From the NCBI GenBank assembly GCA_012965065.1, contig DTSX01000004.1, positions 9,192 to 22,829 on the forward strand: DNA of 13,638 nucleotides. Direction: 5' to 3'. Position 1 is the stretch's first letter; every line of letters starts with the position of its first letter. Under the pieces are notes generated by a model. It was given only the letters and a program-made list of their open reading frames with translations, was not told the DNA's origin and ran no database searches. Positions 7,085 to 13,638 of the stretch are shown here, in pieces. A program made the translations under genes and the position numbers. Source of the DNA: Gammaproteobacteria bacterium. GTDB lineage: Bacteria; Pseudomonadota; Gammaproteobacteria; Steroidobacterales; UBA11654.

Positions 7085-7618
7085 TTAAGAAAGGTTCTGA
7101 AATCTCTCTAGTTCAAGATATACAAGATGTTCTTTCATTTCCTTGTTGTGTGATTTACAAAAACGCATAGTCTCACCGAGATTAACAAAGCCTAATTTTT
7201 TTAGAACATTTGCCGAAGCATCATTGCCGTCGCCATAGCCTGCTTCAATTCTAGTTTGATTTAACTCATTGAATCCAAACGAAAGCATCGCACGACTTGC
7301 TTCTGTAGCAATGCCTTGGCCCCAGTGTTCTTCACCAAGCCAGTAACCCAGTTCATAAATATCATTCTCTTGAAGGTCAAGACCAATACCACCTACCAAG
7401 TAATCCTGGAGAAAAATCAAACAATTGTATTGTGAGCCCATCTCTAGATTTTGTTTTGATTTCTCCACATAATTTATGCCATGGCTTATGTTGTAAGGAT
7501 AGGGAACATTCGCAAGCCATTTTACAACTTCCCAGTTATTAACTAATGCAACTAGAGCTTCCACATCTACGGGTTCAGGAGGTTTTATAATCAGTCTGTA
7601 TGTTTGGATGGAATCCAT
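7085..7618 (-). CDS. GNAT-family N-acetyltransferase (RimJ/RimL-like)
   Basis: This 177-residue protein has the single-domain length of the Acetyltransf_3 group. The opening TYRLIIKPPEPVDVEAL corresponds to the first strand and helix. The middle contains GGIGLDL and YELGYWLGEEHWGQGIATEA (88-107), with the acetyl-CoA pyrophosphate loop at HWGQGIATEA. NDASANVLKKLGF (132-144) is the typical late motif. It should transfer an acetyl group from acetyl-CoA to an amine in the cytoplasm; ribosomal protein tails are RimJ/L targets, but many relatives act on small molecules, so the substrate is open. The ATG (7618) follows the GT9 stop codon without a single intervening base, so it is translated with that gene. 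It converges on the FkbM gene with about 60 bases between and no visible terminator. Confidence 0.85.
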   Translation of the reverse strand: MDSIQTYRLIIKPPEPVDVEALVALVNNWEVVKWLANVPYPYNISHGINYVEKSKQNLEMGSQYNCLIFLQDYLVGGIGLDLQENDIYELGYWLGEEHWGQGIATEASRAMLSFGFNELNQTRIEAGYGDGNDASANVLKKLGFVNLGETMRFCKSHNKEMKEHLVYLELERFQNLS

Positions 7619-8701
7619 TTAATGTTGTTCCATCTTTTGTAAAATTAACTGGTCTATTTTTTTTATTACTTCCATGGGGGTAATTAGATTCATGGCTTCC
7701 GGTTCTTTGATTCTGTACCCCCATTTCAACTCTGAAATCTCTTTATTTAGAAATTTTTGGGCTGCTTTGGGGTAGGCATTGATTGAACAATCTTGAGAAC
7801 AGTAAGGCCCGCTTCTCAAAGGATTGCTCATAGCATAGAGTCCAATGACACTGGTGTTCATGGCAGTTGCAATGTGTGCCGGTCCTGAGTCTGGACAGAG
7901 GACAAAATCAGCTTTGTCAACAAGTGCTGCTAATTCCTTGAGTGAGGTCTGATTTATCAGGTTTTTTACCTGGTTTTTAAAATGTTGGCTGATTTTTTTA
8001 CCATAGCTCAACTCAATTTCTGTTGCTCCTCCTGTAAGTATTAATTGAATGTCGTATGTTTTAATCAAATGTTCTATTACGCTTAGATAATTTTCCACCG
8101 ACCAGCTTCTGTCGTAAGTTTCTCCAAACCTCTGGCTACTGCACGGGCTGATAACACAATTAATTTTTCCCTTTTGTATATGATTGTCTGCAAATATACT
8201 GGCAGACTCTGGAATCGTTAGATCCCATTGAAGTTTTTTCGAACCAACACCAAGATGTTCTGCAAAGCCAAACAGTCCATCCATAACATGTTGTCTTGGT
8301 TTTGCTGCGATTGTTTCGTTGCAAAAGAGTCTCTGTAAATCTCTGGCACGATCTTTATCAAAGCCAATCTTCCTGGTTGCTTTAACAAGACAACTGACTA
8401 GATTCGCGGTCATTGAAGCGTGCATGTGCAGGAGGATGTCAAATTTTCTGTGTTTCAATTCACCCGAGAGTTTTATAAGAGATTGCAGCAGGTTGGATTT
8501 GTCAAAAATGATAAATTCAATGTCTTCTATGCCTTCCAGAAGCTGGAATTCTGTTTTACCAACAATCCAAGTGAGTTTGGTATCCGGGAAGTTATCTCGA
8601 AGTGTTCTGACCACCGGCAATGCATGGCAGCAATCGCCAAGAGCTGATAATCTGATTACACAAATGCTATCTGGAGTTAAACTATCGATATTGGATCCCA
8701 C
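7619..8701 (-). CDS. Glycosyltransferase family 9 (heptosyltransferase-like)
   Basis: This is about 360 residues from GTG 8701, the usual GT9 length. The family N-terminal motif CVIRLSALGDCCHALP appears near residue 14, with the aspartate of LGD expected to be catalytic as in WaaC. The middle has VISPCSSQRFGETYDRSW, the donor-site region. The C-terminal half holds VLCPDSGPAHIATAMNTSV and IGLYAMSNPLRSGPY, equivalent to the DSG-x-HLA/heptose-binding region of WaaC/WaaF. It should add heptose or a related sugar to the Kdo-lipid A core. Start: an upstream TTG (8716) would overlap kdkA, so GTG 8701 is preferred; neither has a good Shine-Dalgarno. It is divergent from kdkA and directly followed by the GNAT gene. 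Which core heptose it adds cannot be told. Confidence 0.87.
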   Translation of the reverse strand: MGSNIDSLTPDSICVIRLSALGDCCHALPVVRTLRDNFPDTKLTWIVGKTEFQLLEGIEDIEFIIFDKSNLLQSLIKLSGELKHRKFDILLHMHASMTANLVSCLVKATRKIGFDKDRARDLQRLFCNETIAAKPRQHVMDGLFGFAEHLGVGSKKLQWDLTIPESASIFADNHIQKGKINCVISPCSSQRFGETYDRSWSVENYLSVIEHLIKTYDIQLILTGGATEIELSYGKKISQHFKNQVKNLINQTSLKELAALVDKADFVLCPDSGPAHIATAMNTSVIGLYAMSNPLRSGPYCSQDCSINAYPKAAQKFLNKEISELKWGYRIKEPEAMNLITPMEVIKKIDQLILQKMEQH

Positions 8702-8704
8702 TAT

Positions 8705-9421
8705 ATGACCAGCCAAGTTACAAAAATCAATCAGAGTATTATCTTATACGATGATCGTTTAATGAACGATATTGATGAGAATATTTTCGAAATTGATTTT
8801 TGGAAAATGGACCAACAAGCTCATTCCCAATCCAAGGGCAGGGGAACAGTTTACTTTGTCAAAATTCAAGACGAACCTTGCGTATTGAGGCACTATAATC
8901 GAGGCGGACTCGTGGCAAGATTGGTTGAGGACCAATACCTATGGATGGGTGAAGGCTACACCCGGTCTTTCAAGGAATGGCACTTGCTCAATTACATGGT
9001 TGAGAAGCAATTGCCTGTTCCAGTTCCTGTTGCTGCCAGGTACGTTCGGTACGGAATCTGTTACAAGGCGGACATTATCACCAGAGAAATCCCGGACATT
9101 GAGTCCCTAAGCGACAAACTACTTGGTAATTTAATGACTGAGGAATTGTGGAAAAAGATTGGTGAGTGCATTGCCAAATTTCATGATCAGGGTGTTTTTC
9201 ATATGGATCTGAACGCTGAAAACATTCAAATTGATCAGGATCATCAGGTCTTTTTGCTGGATTTTGATAAAGGCAAAGTCAGCGAGCCATCCAGGCGTTT
9301 GTCGGATTCAAACTTGATGCGATTAAAGCGTTCCATTGCCAAAGTCACCAAGGCCAACCAACTGGCATTCCCCAACTCAGGCTGGGACTTGTGTATGACT
9401 CAACATCAAGGTGAGTCTTAA
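8705..9421 (+). CDS. kdkA: 3-deoxy-D-manno-octulosonic acid (Kdo) kinase
   Basis: The protein has 238 residues, close to Haemophilus KdkA. It phosphorylates the 4-OH of Kdo on Kdo-lipid A using ATP, at the cytoplasmic side of the inner membrane. It has a protein-kinase-like fold: nucleotide loop KGRGTVYFV (44-52), the strongly conserved LRHYNRGGL (61-69), TRSFKEWHLL (86-95), LPVPVPVAAR (103-112), GICYKADI (117-124), catalytic loop FHMDLNAENI (165-174; Asp168, Asn173) and metal-binding LLDFDKG (184-190; Asp186). The C-terminal LMRLKRSIAK matches the family. The ATG at 8705 is three bases from the divergent GT9 start and has no Shine-Dalgarno; a second ATG at 8762 would shorten the N-terminus. 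Its stop overlaps that of the lpxL-like gene by four bases. Confidence 0.93.
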   Translation: MTSQVTKINQSIILYDDRLMNDIDENIFEIDFWKMDQQAHSQSKGRGTVYFVKIQDEPCVLRHYNRGGLVARLVEDQYLWMGEGYTRSFKEWHLLNYMVEKQLPVPVPVAARYVRYGICYKADIITREIPDIESLSDKLLGNLMTEELWKKIGECIAKFHDQGVFHMDLNAENIQIDQDHQVFLLDFDKGKVSEPSRRLSDSNLMRLKRSIAKVTKANQLAFPNSGWDLCMTQHQGES

Positions 9422-10359
9422 TTCTCTTTACCATAAGGATCCCAACCTGATGCAGAACCTTTAAATCTGCGGTGCACCCAATAGTATTGTTCTGGATTTT
9501 TGAGGATATGGGTCTCAAGAATCCGATGCATTCTTTCCATGTCTTTTTTTGGATCGTTGCTTGGAAACGCGTCAATTTCTGGGTGTATTTCTAGCACATA
9601 ACCTTCGCCATCCGGCAGACGTCTTGGTAAAAAAGGCAATACGGGGCAGCCAGTGATTTCTGCGATCCGAGTTATGCTTGCGTTAGTCATTGCGTCGTGC
9701 CCAAAAAACTTAACTGGTATGGCATTTTTACCGATAAAATTCTGATCGGCTGCATACCAAACCATTTTCTTATCTTTGAGTGCTCGAATTAAATTTTTGA
9801 CTTCGTTTTTGGTGACTAAGCTCTCACACGATCTGAGCCTGGTATTGCGAAAGAAACGATTGATTATCGGATTGTTCCCTAAACGGTACATTCCAACCAA
9901 AGGAGGCAGCCCCACCCCGATGTTATTGCGACCAATCAGAGCACTTATTTCCAGTAAAGTGAAATGTGCACTAAGGAGGATGACACCCTTATTTTTTGCA
10001 ACTGCATCCTGCAGGTTCTCAAGACCTTGTACCCGAACAATCTGTTTTAGTTTTTTCGCAGGTTTCCACCGGGCAATACCGACCTCAATAAAACCAATGC
10101 CAAGTGAGATGAAGTGTTTTCGTAATAAGTTGTTCTGTTCTTTAGACGACAAGTTGGGAAAGCATAGTTGTATATTCCTCAATGCGACTTGTGAACGTGA
10201 GGATGGAATTCGGTACAAGGCATGTCCCAACAACTCTCCAATTTTGACAATGAATGGATACGGGAGTAATACTAATGTTCTGGTTAACGCAAGAACCAGG
10301 ATTATTATCCAGTTTTTGGGATGGAAATAAGCAAATGCAGATTCTTGTTTGGCTTTCAT
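9418..10359 (-). CDS. lpxL: LpxL/HtrB-type lipid A late acyltransferase
   Basis: This 313-residue protein compares with about 306 for E. coli LpxL. It is an inner-membrane enzyme that adds a secondary acyl chain, usually laurate, from acyl-ACP to Kdo-lipid A. A single membrane anchor lies near residues 17-36. The HX4E catalytic motif is His132-x4-Glu137 (AHFTLLE), at the numbers I recall for E. coli LpxL. Further hallmarks are GMYRLGNNPIINRFF (156-170), VWYAADQNF (200-208) and NPEQYYWVHRRFKG (288-301). Whether it acts as LpxL, LpxM or LpxP is not settled by motifs alone, so the symbol denotes the family. No Shine-Dalgarno is seen before ATG 10359. Finding it beside kdkA fits a Haemophilus-like order of Kdo phosphorylation and acylation. 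Confidence 0.9.
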   Translation of the reverse strand: MKAKQESAFAYFHPKNWIIILVLALTRTLVLLPYPFIVKIGELLGHALYRIPSSRSQVALRNIQLCFPNLSSKEQNNLLRKHFISLGIGFIEVGIARWKPAKKLKQIVRVQGLENLQDAVAKNKGVILLSAHFTLLEISALIGRNNIGVGLPPLVGMYRLGNNPIINRFFRNTRLRSCESLVTKNEVKNLIRALKDKKMVWYAADQNFIGKNAIPVKFFGHDAMTNASITRIAEITGCPVLPFLPRRLPDGEGYVLEIHPEIDAFPSNDPKKDMERMHRILETHILKNPEQYYWVHRRFKGSASGWDPYGKEN

Positions 10360-10383
10360 GATATTAGTTTAATTGCAAATTGC

Positions 10384-10389
10384 ATTATA
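10384..10389 (-). promoter_or_regulatory. Possible -10 box for the lpxL-like gene
   Basis: A perfect TATAAT on the minus strand lies 24 bases before the ATG. The -35 region about 17 bases upstream (TTTAAT) is poor, with three matches to consensus. It would give a leader of about 15-20 bases with no evident ribosome site. Confidence 0.3.
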
Positions 10390-10451
10390 GACATACACCA
10401 AAAATGATTAAAATCGTGAACCCATTTGAAAAAGTTTTTTGAGAAAGCATT

Positions 10452-10847
10452 ATGAACAAAGATCGAAGCGACAACCACAGCGATATTAGCCATTTAACCG
10501 ATGAACAATTTAACGTTACCCAGGAAAAGGGAACCGAGGCGCCGTTTACTGGAAACTATCTCCACAACAAGGAATCAGGGGCATATCTGTGTGTCTGTTG
10601 TGGTAATAGATTGTTTAATTCCATAACAAAATTTGATTCAGGAACAGGCTGGCCCAGCTTTTATGATATGGACACCGATGAGTCTGTGACAATAGAATCC
10701 GATCACAGCCAGGGGATGGTCCGTGACGAAGTACTTTGTGGGGATTGTGGCGCACATCTTGGCCATGTTTTTTCCGATGGCCCAGCACCAACTGGGCTGA
10801 GGTATTGCATCAACTCGTTGTCACTAAATTTTGAATCCGATGACTAA
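10452..10847 (+). CDS. msrB: Peptide-methionine (R)-S-oxide reductase MsrB
   Basis: This complete 131-residue MsrB repairs methionine-R-sulfoxide in oxidised proteins, using thioredoxin as reductant. The zinc site is formed by two CxxC pairs, Cys47/Cys50 and Cys96/Cys99. DSGTGWPSF (62-70) lines the active site, and the signature HVFSDGPAPTGLRYCINS (105-122) carries catalytic Cys119. In many bacterial enzymes the resolving cysteine sits in a GCGWPSF motif; here that place is Thr65, so recycling may proceed directly from the sulfenic acid or through another cysteine (Cys49 is the only spare one). There is no signal peptide, so it is cytoplasmic. Only a weak GAG precedes the ATG. It is divergent from the lpxL-like gene and converges on the PEBP gene, with 22 bases between the stops and no hairpin. 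Confidence 0.95.
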   Translation: MNKDRSDNHSDISHLTDEQFNVTQEKGTEAPFTGNYLHNKESGAYLCVCCGNRLFNSITKFDSGTGWPSFYDMDTDESVTIESDHSQGMVRDEVLCGDCGAHLGHVFSDGPAPTGLRYCINSLSLNFESDD

Positions 10848-10869
10848 GCCTTGCAGTCTTTGAGTAAAA

Positions 10870-11496
10870 TTATCCAAGATCAGGGTTAAGGCTGTACAAT
10901 CCGACCAGTTCTGTCTCGGCAATAACATGCCCTTCAATGGTTTGAAAAACATTCTGGCCGGTAAAGGCGCCCTCTACTGGGCAAATATCAAAGTCGCAGG
11001 CAAAAAGCTTGAACCGATAATGGTGTACAAGTTCATCGTTCCAAGGTGGGCAAGGACCATCGTACCCAAAATAGTTGCCTTGCATTTCCGGGTCGCCTGC
11101 CATGAAACCCGTGTAATCGTTAATGCCTTGCCTTGAGCCCTGAGGCCCATTTGGATCTTGCTTGCCTCCTGGTGTAATCCCGTCAGAACATGCACCTTCT
11201 TTTACACCTCCATTCCCAGGCTGGATGTCAACCATGACCCAGTGGATAAATTCCACTCGAGGCAACCCTGCGGCAATGGTTTTACCCTCCTTGTTAAAAT
11301 TTTCAAGGGAAGAAGGCACGGATGTGTCAACGCAGATCAAGACCAAGGACTTTGCTTCTTCGGCTATCTCCGACCAAGATAGTTGGGGGTTTTTGTTGTT
11401 TCCAAATGCCGTATGATTGTCAGGATCCTTGATGCAAAAAGCACAACGTTCAGGGATGAAATCATTGTGGTTAAAGGTTGAAGAAGTTAATTTCAT
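10870..11496 (-). CDS. PEBP/YbhB-YbcL family protein with a central insert
   Basis: This is a 208-residue phosphatidylethanolamine-binding-protein fold of the bacterial YbhB/YbcL group, whose small members are about 160-180 residues. The family core is visible: NKNPQLSWSE (35-43), a degenerate ligand-site stretch VDTSVP (56-61, usually DPDAP-like), FIHWVMVDIQPG (83-94), GYDGPCPP (144-151) and HHYRFKLFACD (158-168). A Gly/Asp/Pro-rich segment at about 103-140 separates the HW and GPCPP motifs and makes the protein longer than YbhB. Bacterial relatives have unclear roles; ligand binding is inferred from the family. ATG 11496 overlaps the stop of the membrane-protein gene as ATGA, which fixes the start; a longer reading to 11586 would run through that gene and is rejected. 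There is no signal peptide, so it is probably cytoplasmic. Confidence 0.85.
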   Translation of the reverse strand: MKLTSSTFNHNDFIPERCAFCIKDPDNHTAFGNNKNPQLSWSEIAEEAKSLVLICVDTSVPSSLENFNKEGKTIAAGLPRVEFIHWVMVDIQPGNGGVKEGACSDGITPGGKQDPNGPQGSRQGINDYTGFMAGDPEMQGNYFGYDGPCPPWNDELVHHYRFKLFACDFDICPVEGAFTGQNVFQTIEGHVIAETELVGLYSLNPDLG

Positions 11497-12497
11497 GACT
11501 TTGTCTTTTTCTGAGGCGCTAGCTTTTTTATGAAAGCAGATTGGAAAAATAATATCAAACCCGAAACCAAAATCACAAAGGCCCATTCTGTACCTGCAAC
11601 AAAGATAACTTCATAGGATTGTTCCCACCCTTTAAAATTGTAGACGACAACAATAAGCCCAATGAATAAGGACCACAGCAGCCATCTCATTTTTTGGCTG
11701 AGTGGCAACCCGTACATCTGAGTTACCATAAACACTCCGAGAAAACCAAACAGAAACATTGGCCAGTTGTGACTGTTCATTAGCGCAACTAACAAAGCAT
11801 GAATGACTACCATTACTTCAACAAAAATGGTCCATTTTGGATTCAAATGCGCACGAGTAAAAAATAGGCTGCCTTGCAAAAGGATTAAGAACATATAGAA
11901 AAACCCTAATAAATGACCTTGCGTCATCACCATTGGGTGATACCAAAAGGTGTAGATTGTTGCCCAGGCAAAATAGTAGCCATGGTATTTTCTCAGCCCC
12001 TGTGATGCTCTGGTAACAAAATCCAGGGGTTTGCCAAAAAACAACCCTCGTCTTTGATTCTCCATCATCAGAACCACAATCAATAGAACAATGACCGAAT
12101 ATTGAGCTGACTCTTCAGTGACATCTTGAGCCAAACCATCATAGAAGAGGTGAGTTTGCAGCAAATGTAGCGATATAAAAAGTGCATTTGCCATCAAAGC
12201 TGCAACGTTAAACCAGTGCAAGCCTGATATGTATTTAGGCTTACTTGCTTGGGCTTTGAAAATCAACCACCAGATAACAATTTGGTGACCCAAATAAAGC
12301 CCCCATGCACTTGATCGACTGATAAAATCAGGATTTAGCAATTGCCATTTGTACCAAAAGGGTATGCCATCTGGTTTCGGCAATAGCAATGGTTCTTGCA
12401 ACCACAAGAGATCAGTAAGCCATATCAATCCTGAGAACAGGAAACTGAATGTGATGCCCAATTTTAGAGCCAATGAAGATGAGATGTTATTTGACAT
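11493..12497 (-). CDS. Unrecognised multipass inner-membrane protein, operon partner of the PEBP protein
   Basis: This 334-residue protein has about ten hydrophobic segments, roughly at 11-33, 63-82, 94-114, 132-146, 173-190, 195-213, 223-241, 245-262, 271-287 and 298-320, ending in a basic tail. I do not recognise a family. Many aromatic and histidine residues lie in or next to the membrane segments (for example His71, His94, His111, His116, His187, His195, His217, His233), and the stretch WYHPMVMTQGHLLGFFYMFLILLQGSLFF (pieces of 185-213) looks the most conserved in style. Such histidines can bind haem, copper or zinc, but that is speculation here. There is no catalytic signature. It is the first gene of a two-gene operon with a good promoter at 12524-12551, and it is coupled by ATGA to the PEBP-like gene, suggesting a shared task. 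Confidence 0.75.
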   Translation of the reverse strand: MSNNISSSLALKLGITFSFLFSGLIWLTDLLWLQEPLLLPKPDGIPFWYKWQLLNPDFISRSSAWGLYLGHQIVIWWLIFKAQASKPKYISGLHWFNVAALMANALFISLHLLQTHLFYDGLAQDVTEESAQYSVIVLLIVVLMMENQRRGLFFGKPLDFVTRASQGLRKYHGYYFAWATIYTFWYHPMVMTQGHLLGFFYMFLILLQGSLFFTRAHLNPKWTIFVEVMVVIHALLVALMNSHNWPMFLFGFLGVFMVTQMYGLPLSQKMRWLLWSLFIGLIVVVYNFKGWEQSYEVIFVAGTEWAFVILVSGLILFFQSAFIKKLAPQKKTKS

Positions 12498-12523
12498 ATC
12501 TGAGTCTACTTTTTTACCCTTGT

Positions 12524-12551
12524 ATTCTATGAAAATAGGATGTCATATCAA
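12524..12551 (-). promoter_or_regulatory. Promoter of the membrane-protein/PEBP operon
   Basis: On the minus strand TTGATA (12551-12546) and TAGAAT (12529-12524), each five of six to consensus, are 16 bases apart. The predicted transcript start near 12517 gives a leader of about 20 bases. No clear Shine-Dalgarno is seen before the ATG at 12497. Confidence 0.5.
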
Positions 12552-12618
12552 AACAATTCGTTTATGGTTTGTAGTTCGGTTTCAAGAAAATTAAATAAAA
12601 TGAAAAAAAATAGACCCA

Positions 12619-13062
12619 ATGTCAAGATTGTTTAAATTTTTTAGATCAAAAAAACCCACAGATCAATCTGAAGAAATCTTTGGCACAATTGAAATGGCAA
12701 CAGCGGTGCTTTTAATTGAAATGGCCAGAGCTGATTTTCATCAAGATGAGTACGAGGATAAGAAGATAACTGAGCTTTTAGAGGTTCATTTTAGTATTTC
12801 CCATGCCGATGCTCAGAGTTTGTTTGAAGAAGGGCAAAAAAAAGCAGACGATGCGGTTTCTTTGCATGAATTTACCCGAGCCTTGCATACAAAATTAACT
12901 CAAATTGAAAAGGAGAAGGTCATTGGGATGCTTTGGGAGCTTGCGATGGTTGATCAGGAACTCGATAAATACGAAGATTATCTGGTGCGAAAGATTGCAG
13001 ATCTTTTGTACGTTTCAAACACGGTTGTGTTAAGAATACGGCACGAGGTTACTGCAAAATAG
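12619..13062 (+). CDS. TerB-like (tellurite-resistance TerB/DjlA-type) helical protein
   Basis: This small all-helical protein of 147 residues belongs to the TerB-like group. It has a basic N-terminus (SRLFKFFRSKK) and then two related acidic repeats: MARADFHQDEYEDKKITELLE (36-55, pieces) and MVDQELDKYEDYLVRKIADLL (110-130, pieces). Asp and Glu in these loops are the presumed metal-binding residues of TerB. Stand-alone TerB-like proteins are common in proteobacteria outside ter operons and do not imply tellurite resistance; no other ter gene is present. The role is unknown; metal-dependent sensing or scaffolding is the family-based guess. No Shine-Dalgarno precedes ATG 12619. Its 3' end overlaps that of the convergent DUF1611 gene by 14 bases. 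Confidence 0.83.
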   Translation: MSRLFKFFRSKKPTDQSEEIFGTIEMATAVLLIEMARADFHQDEYEDKKITELLEVHFSISHADAQSLFEEGQKKADDAVSLHEFTRALHTKLTQIEKEKVIGMLWELAMVDQELDKYEDYLVRKIADLLYVSNTVVLRIRHEVTAK

Positions 13063-13638
13063 TTTCTTTGATGACTTCAATGATTGGAGTAACTTTTTCA
13101 AAGATTGGGTTAACGACCGGCAAATTTAACTGATCTGCAACTGTTTGCGTGTCAAAATCTTTGTTGTCCGAGTTAATACAAACAGCAATTGTTTTTTTCC
13201 CGTAGCTGGCTATCAGCTTTATTTCTTCTTCAATAGTCGGCAGCGGTAACTTGAGTTCTTCAAAACCTTCAAAGTAATCTCGATCAATAGCATGGACAAG
13301 AATGACACCGTTCACATCCCCTGCAAGTATGAGTTCCGATCCGCAAGGACCTGAAGGATTCCTTAAGGAGGATTGTCCTTCAATCAGCATTATTTCCGGT
13401 CGACTAATTGCATCACATTCCATAATTGCTTTTTCCAACTCGCCGGTAACAAAGTCATTCAGCGTTGCGTCTAAAAGGAAACCATGTTTAAAACCCTGCA
13501 AGAAACCAGTTTGTCCTGTGTAGATAAGTTCTGCTTTTATATTAGATTCATGACATGCCTGAAGTAAAAACTGACAGGTGGTCCTTTTGCCAAGGGCACA
13601 GTCGGTTCCTAAGACAGCAATTCTTGGTGTTTTCAAAC
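13049..13638 (-). CDS. DUF1611/DgcN-like P-loop protein, C-terminal part (partial at window edge)
   Basis: The gene enters from the right edge; about 196 codons are visible and correspond to the C-terminal P-loop domain of a family whose members are about 330-350 residues. The Walker A-like motif GTDCALGKRTT is nine residues into the visible part. It is followed by the family segments TGQTGF, DFVTGELEKAI and LIEGQSSLRNPSGPCGSELI, and then GVILVHAIDRDYFEGFEE. Characterised relatives (DgcN) N-acetylate D-glutamate and are paired with a dipeptide-epimerase-like racemase DgcA. A matching gene might lie just beyond the window, but this cannot be seen. The true start is outside; the TTG at 13636 should not be taken as the start. 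The TAA stop lies inside the terB-like gene's end. Confidence 0.83.
   Translation of the reverse strand, partial: LKTPRIAVLGTDCALGKRTTCQFLLQACHESNIKAELIYTGQTGFLQGFKHGFLLDATLNDFVTGELEKAIMECDAISRPEIMLIEGQSSLRNPSGPCGSELILAGDVNGVILVHAIDRDYFEGFEELKLPLPTIEEEIKLIASYGKKTIAVCINSDNKDFDTQTVADQLNLPVVNPIFEKVTPIIEVIKETILQ

Noticed and set aside
8319..8708. 129-codon plus-strand open frame opposite GT9
   Set aside because: It is a shadow of the GT9 N-terminal half and has no motif.
9776..10330. 184-codon plus-strand open frame antisense to the lpxL-like gene
   Set aside because: The opposite strand encodes a clear acyltransferase with all motifs; this frame shows no recognisable domain.
11497..11586. N-terminal extension of the PEBP reading frame up to 11586
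   Set aside because: It runs entirely within the membrane-protein gene in another frame; the ATG at 11496, overlapping the upstream stop as ATGA, begins exactly where family similarity starts.
12619..13062. Tellurite-resistance operon
   Set aside because: Only a lone TerB-like gene is present, without terA, terC, terD or terZ; the family name alone does not support resistance.
1..13638. CRISPR array, tRNA/rRNA, insertion sequence, prophage or attachment site
   Set aside because: No spaced direct repeats, cloverleaf-like or rRNA-like stretches, transposase or integrase motifs, or paired terminal repeats were seen on reading both strands.

Overview
The window looks like core chromosome of a gammaproteobacterium outside the enteric group. 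It carries groES-groEL behind a CIRCE operator, with dsbD divergent upstream, plus several cell-envelope genes typical of Gram-negative bacteria with Kdo-based LPS/LOS: a GT9 heptosyltransferase-like protein, the Kdo kinase KdkA and an LpxL/HtrB-type lipid A acyltransferase. Sampled base composition is about 40-42% G+C and genes are tightly packed, with ATGA overlaps, overlapping convergent stops and almost no gap between divergent starts. A marine, Marinicella-like lineage is a guess from overall character; the genus cannot be fixed from sequence alone.

Layout. 1-590 (-): 5' part of dsbD, running off the left edge. 591-812: dsbD/groES intergenic region with a sigma70-like promoter and a nearly perfect CIRCE. 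813-2857 (+): groES, groEL and a strong intrinsic terminator. 2939-6103 (+): a compact run of four genes, namely a zf-CHCC mini-protein, a GT4 glycosyltransferase, a PLP-dependent serine/threonine dehydratase-like enzyme and an ornithine-cyclodeaminase/iminosuccinate-reductase-like enzyme. 6268-7023 (+): an AT-rich FkbM-type methyltransferase that looks transferred and may have a damaged 5' end. 7085-8701 (-): GT9 glycosyltransferase followed directly by a GNAT acetyltransferase. 8705-9421 (+): kdkA. 9418-10359 (-): lpxL-like acyltransferase. 10452-10847 (+): msrB. 10870-12497 (-): a two-gene operon of an unrecognised multipass membrane protein and a PEBP/YbhB-like protein. 12619-13062 (+): TerB-like protein. 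13049-13638 (-): C-terminal part of a DUF1611/DgcN-like P-loop protein, running off the right edge.

How the genes fit together. GT4, GT9, KdkA and LpxL are all expected to act on the inner core or lipid A at the cytoplasmic face of the inner membrane. GroESL, DsbD and MsrB belong to protein folding, disulfide handling and oxidative repair. The dehydratase plus OCD-like pair resembles EutB-EutC (hydroxyectoine use) and BhcB-BhcD (beta-hydroxyaspartate metabolism); translational coupling suggests the dehydratase product or its imine is passed to the reductase, but the substrate cannot be read from sequence. I see no rRNA, tRNA, CRISPR array, insertion sequence or phage gene. No clearly new defence or mobile system is present. 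The best candidates for new biology are the coupled dehydratase/reductase pair, the membrane-protein/PEBP operon and the odd FkbM gene.
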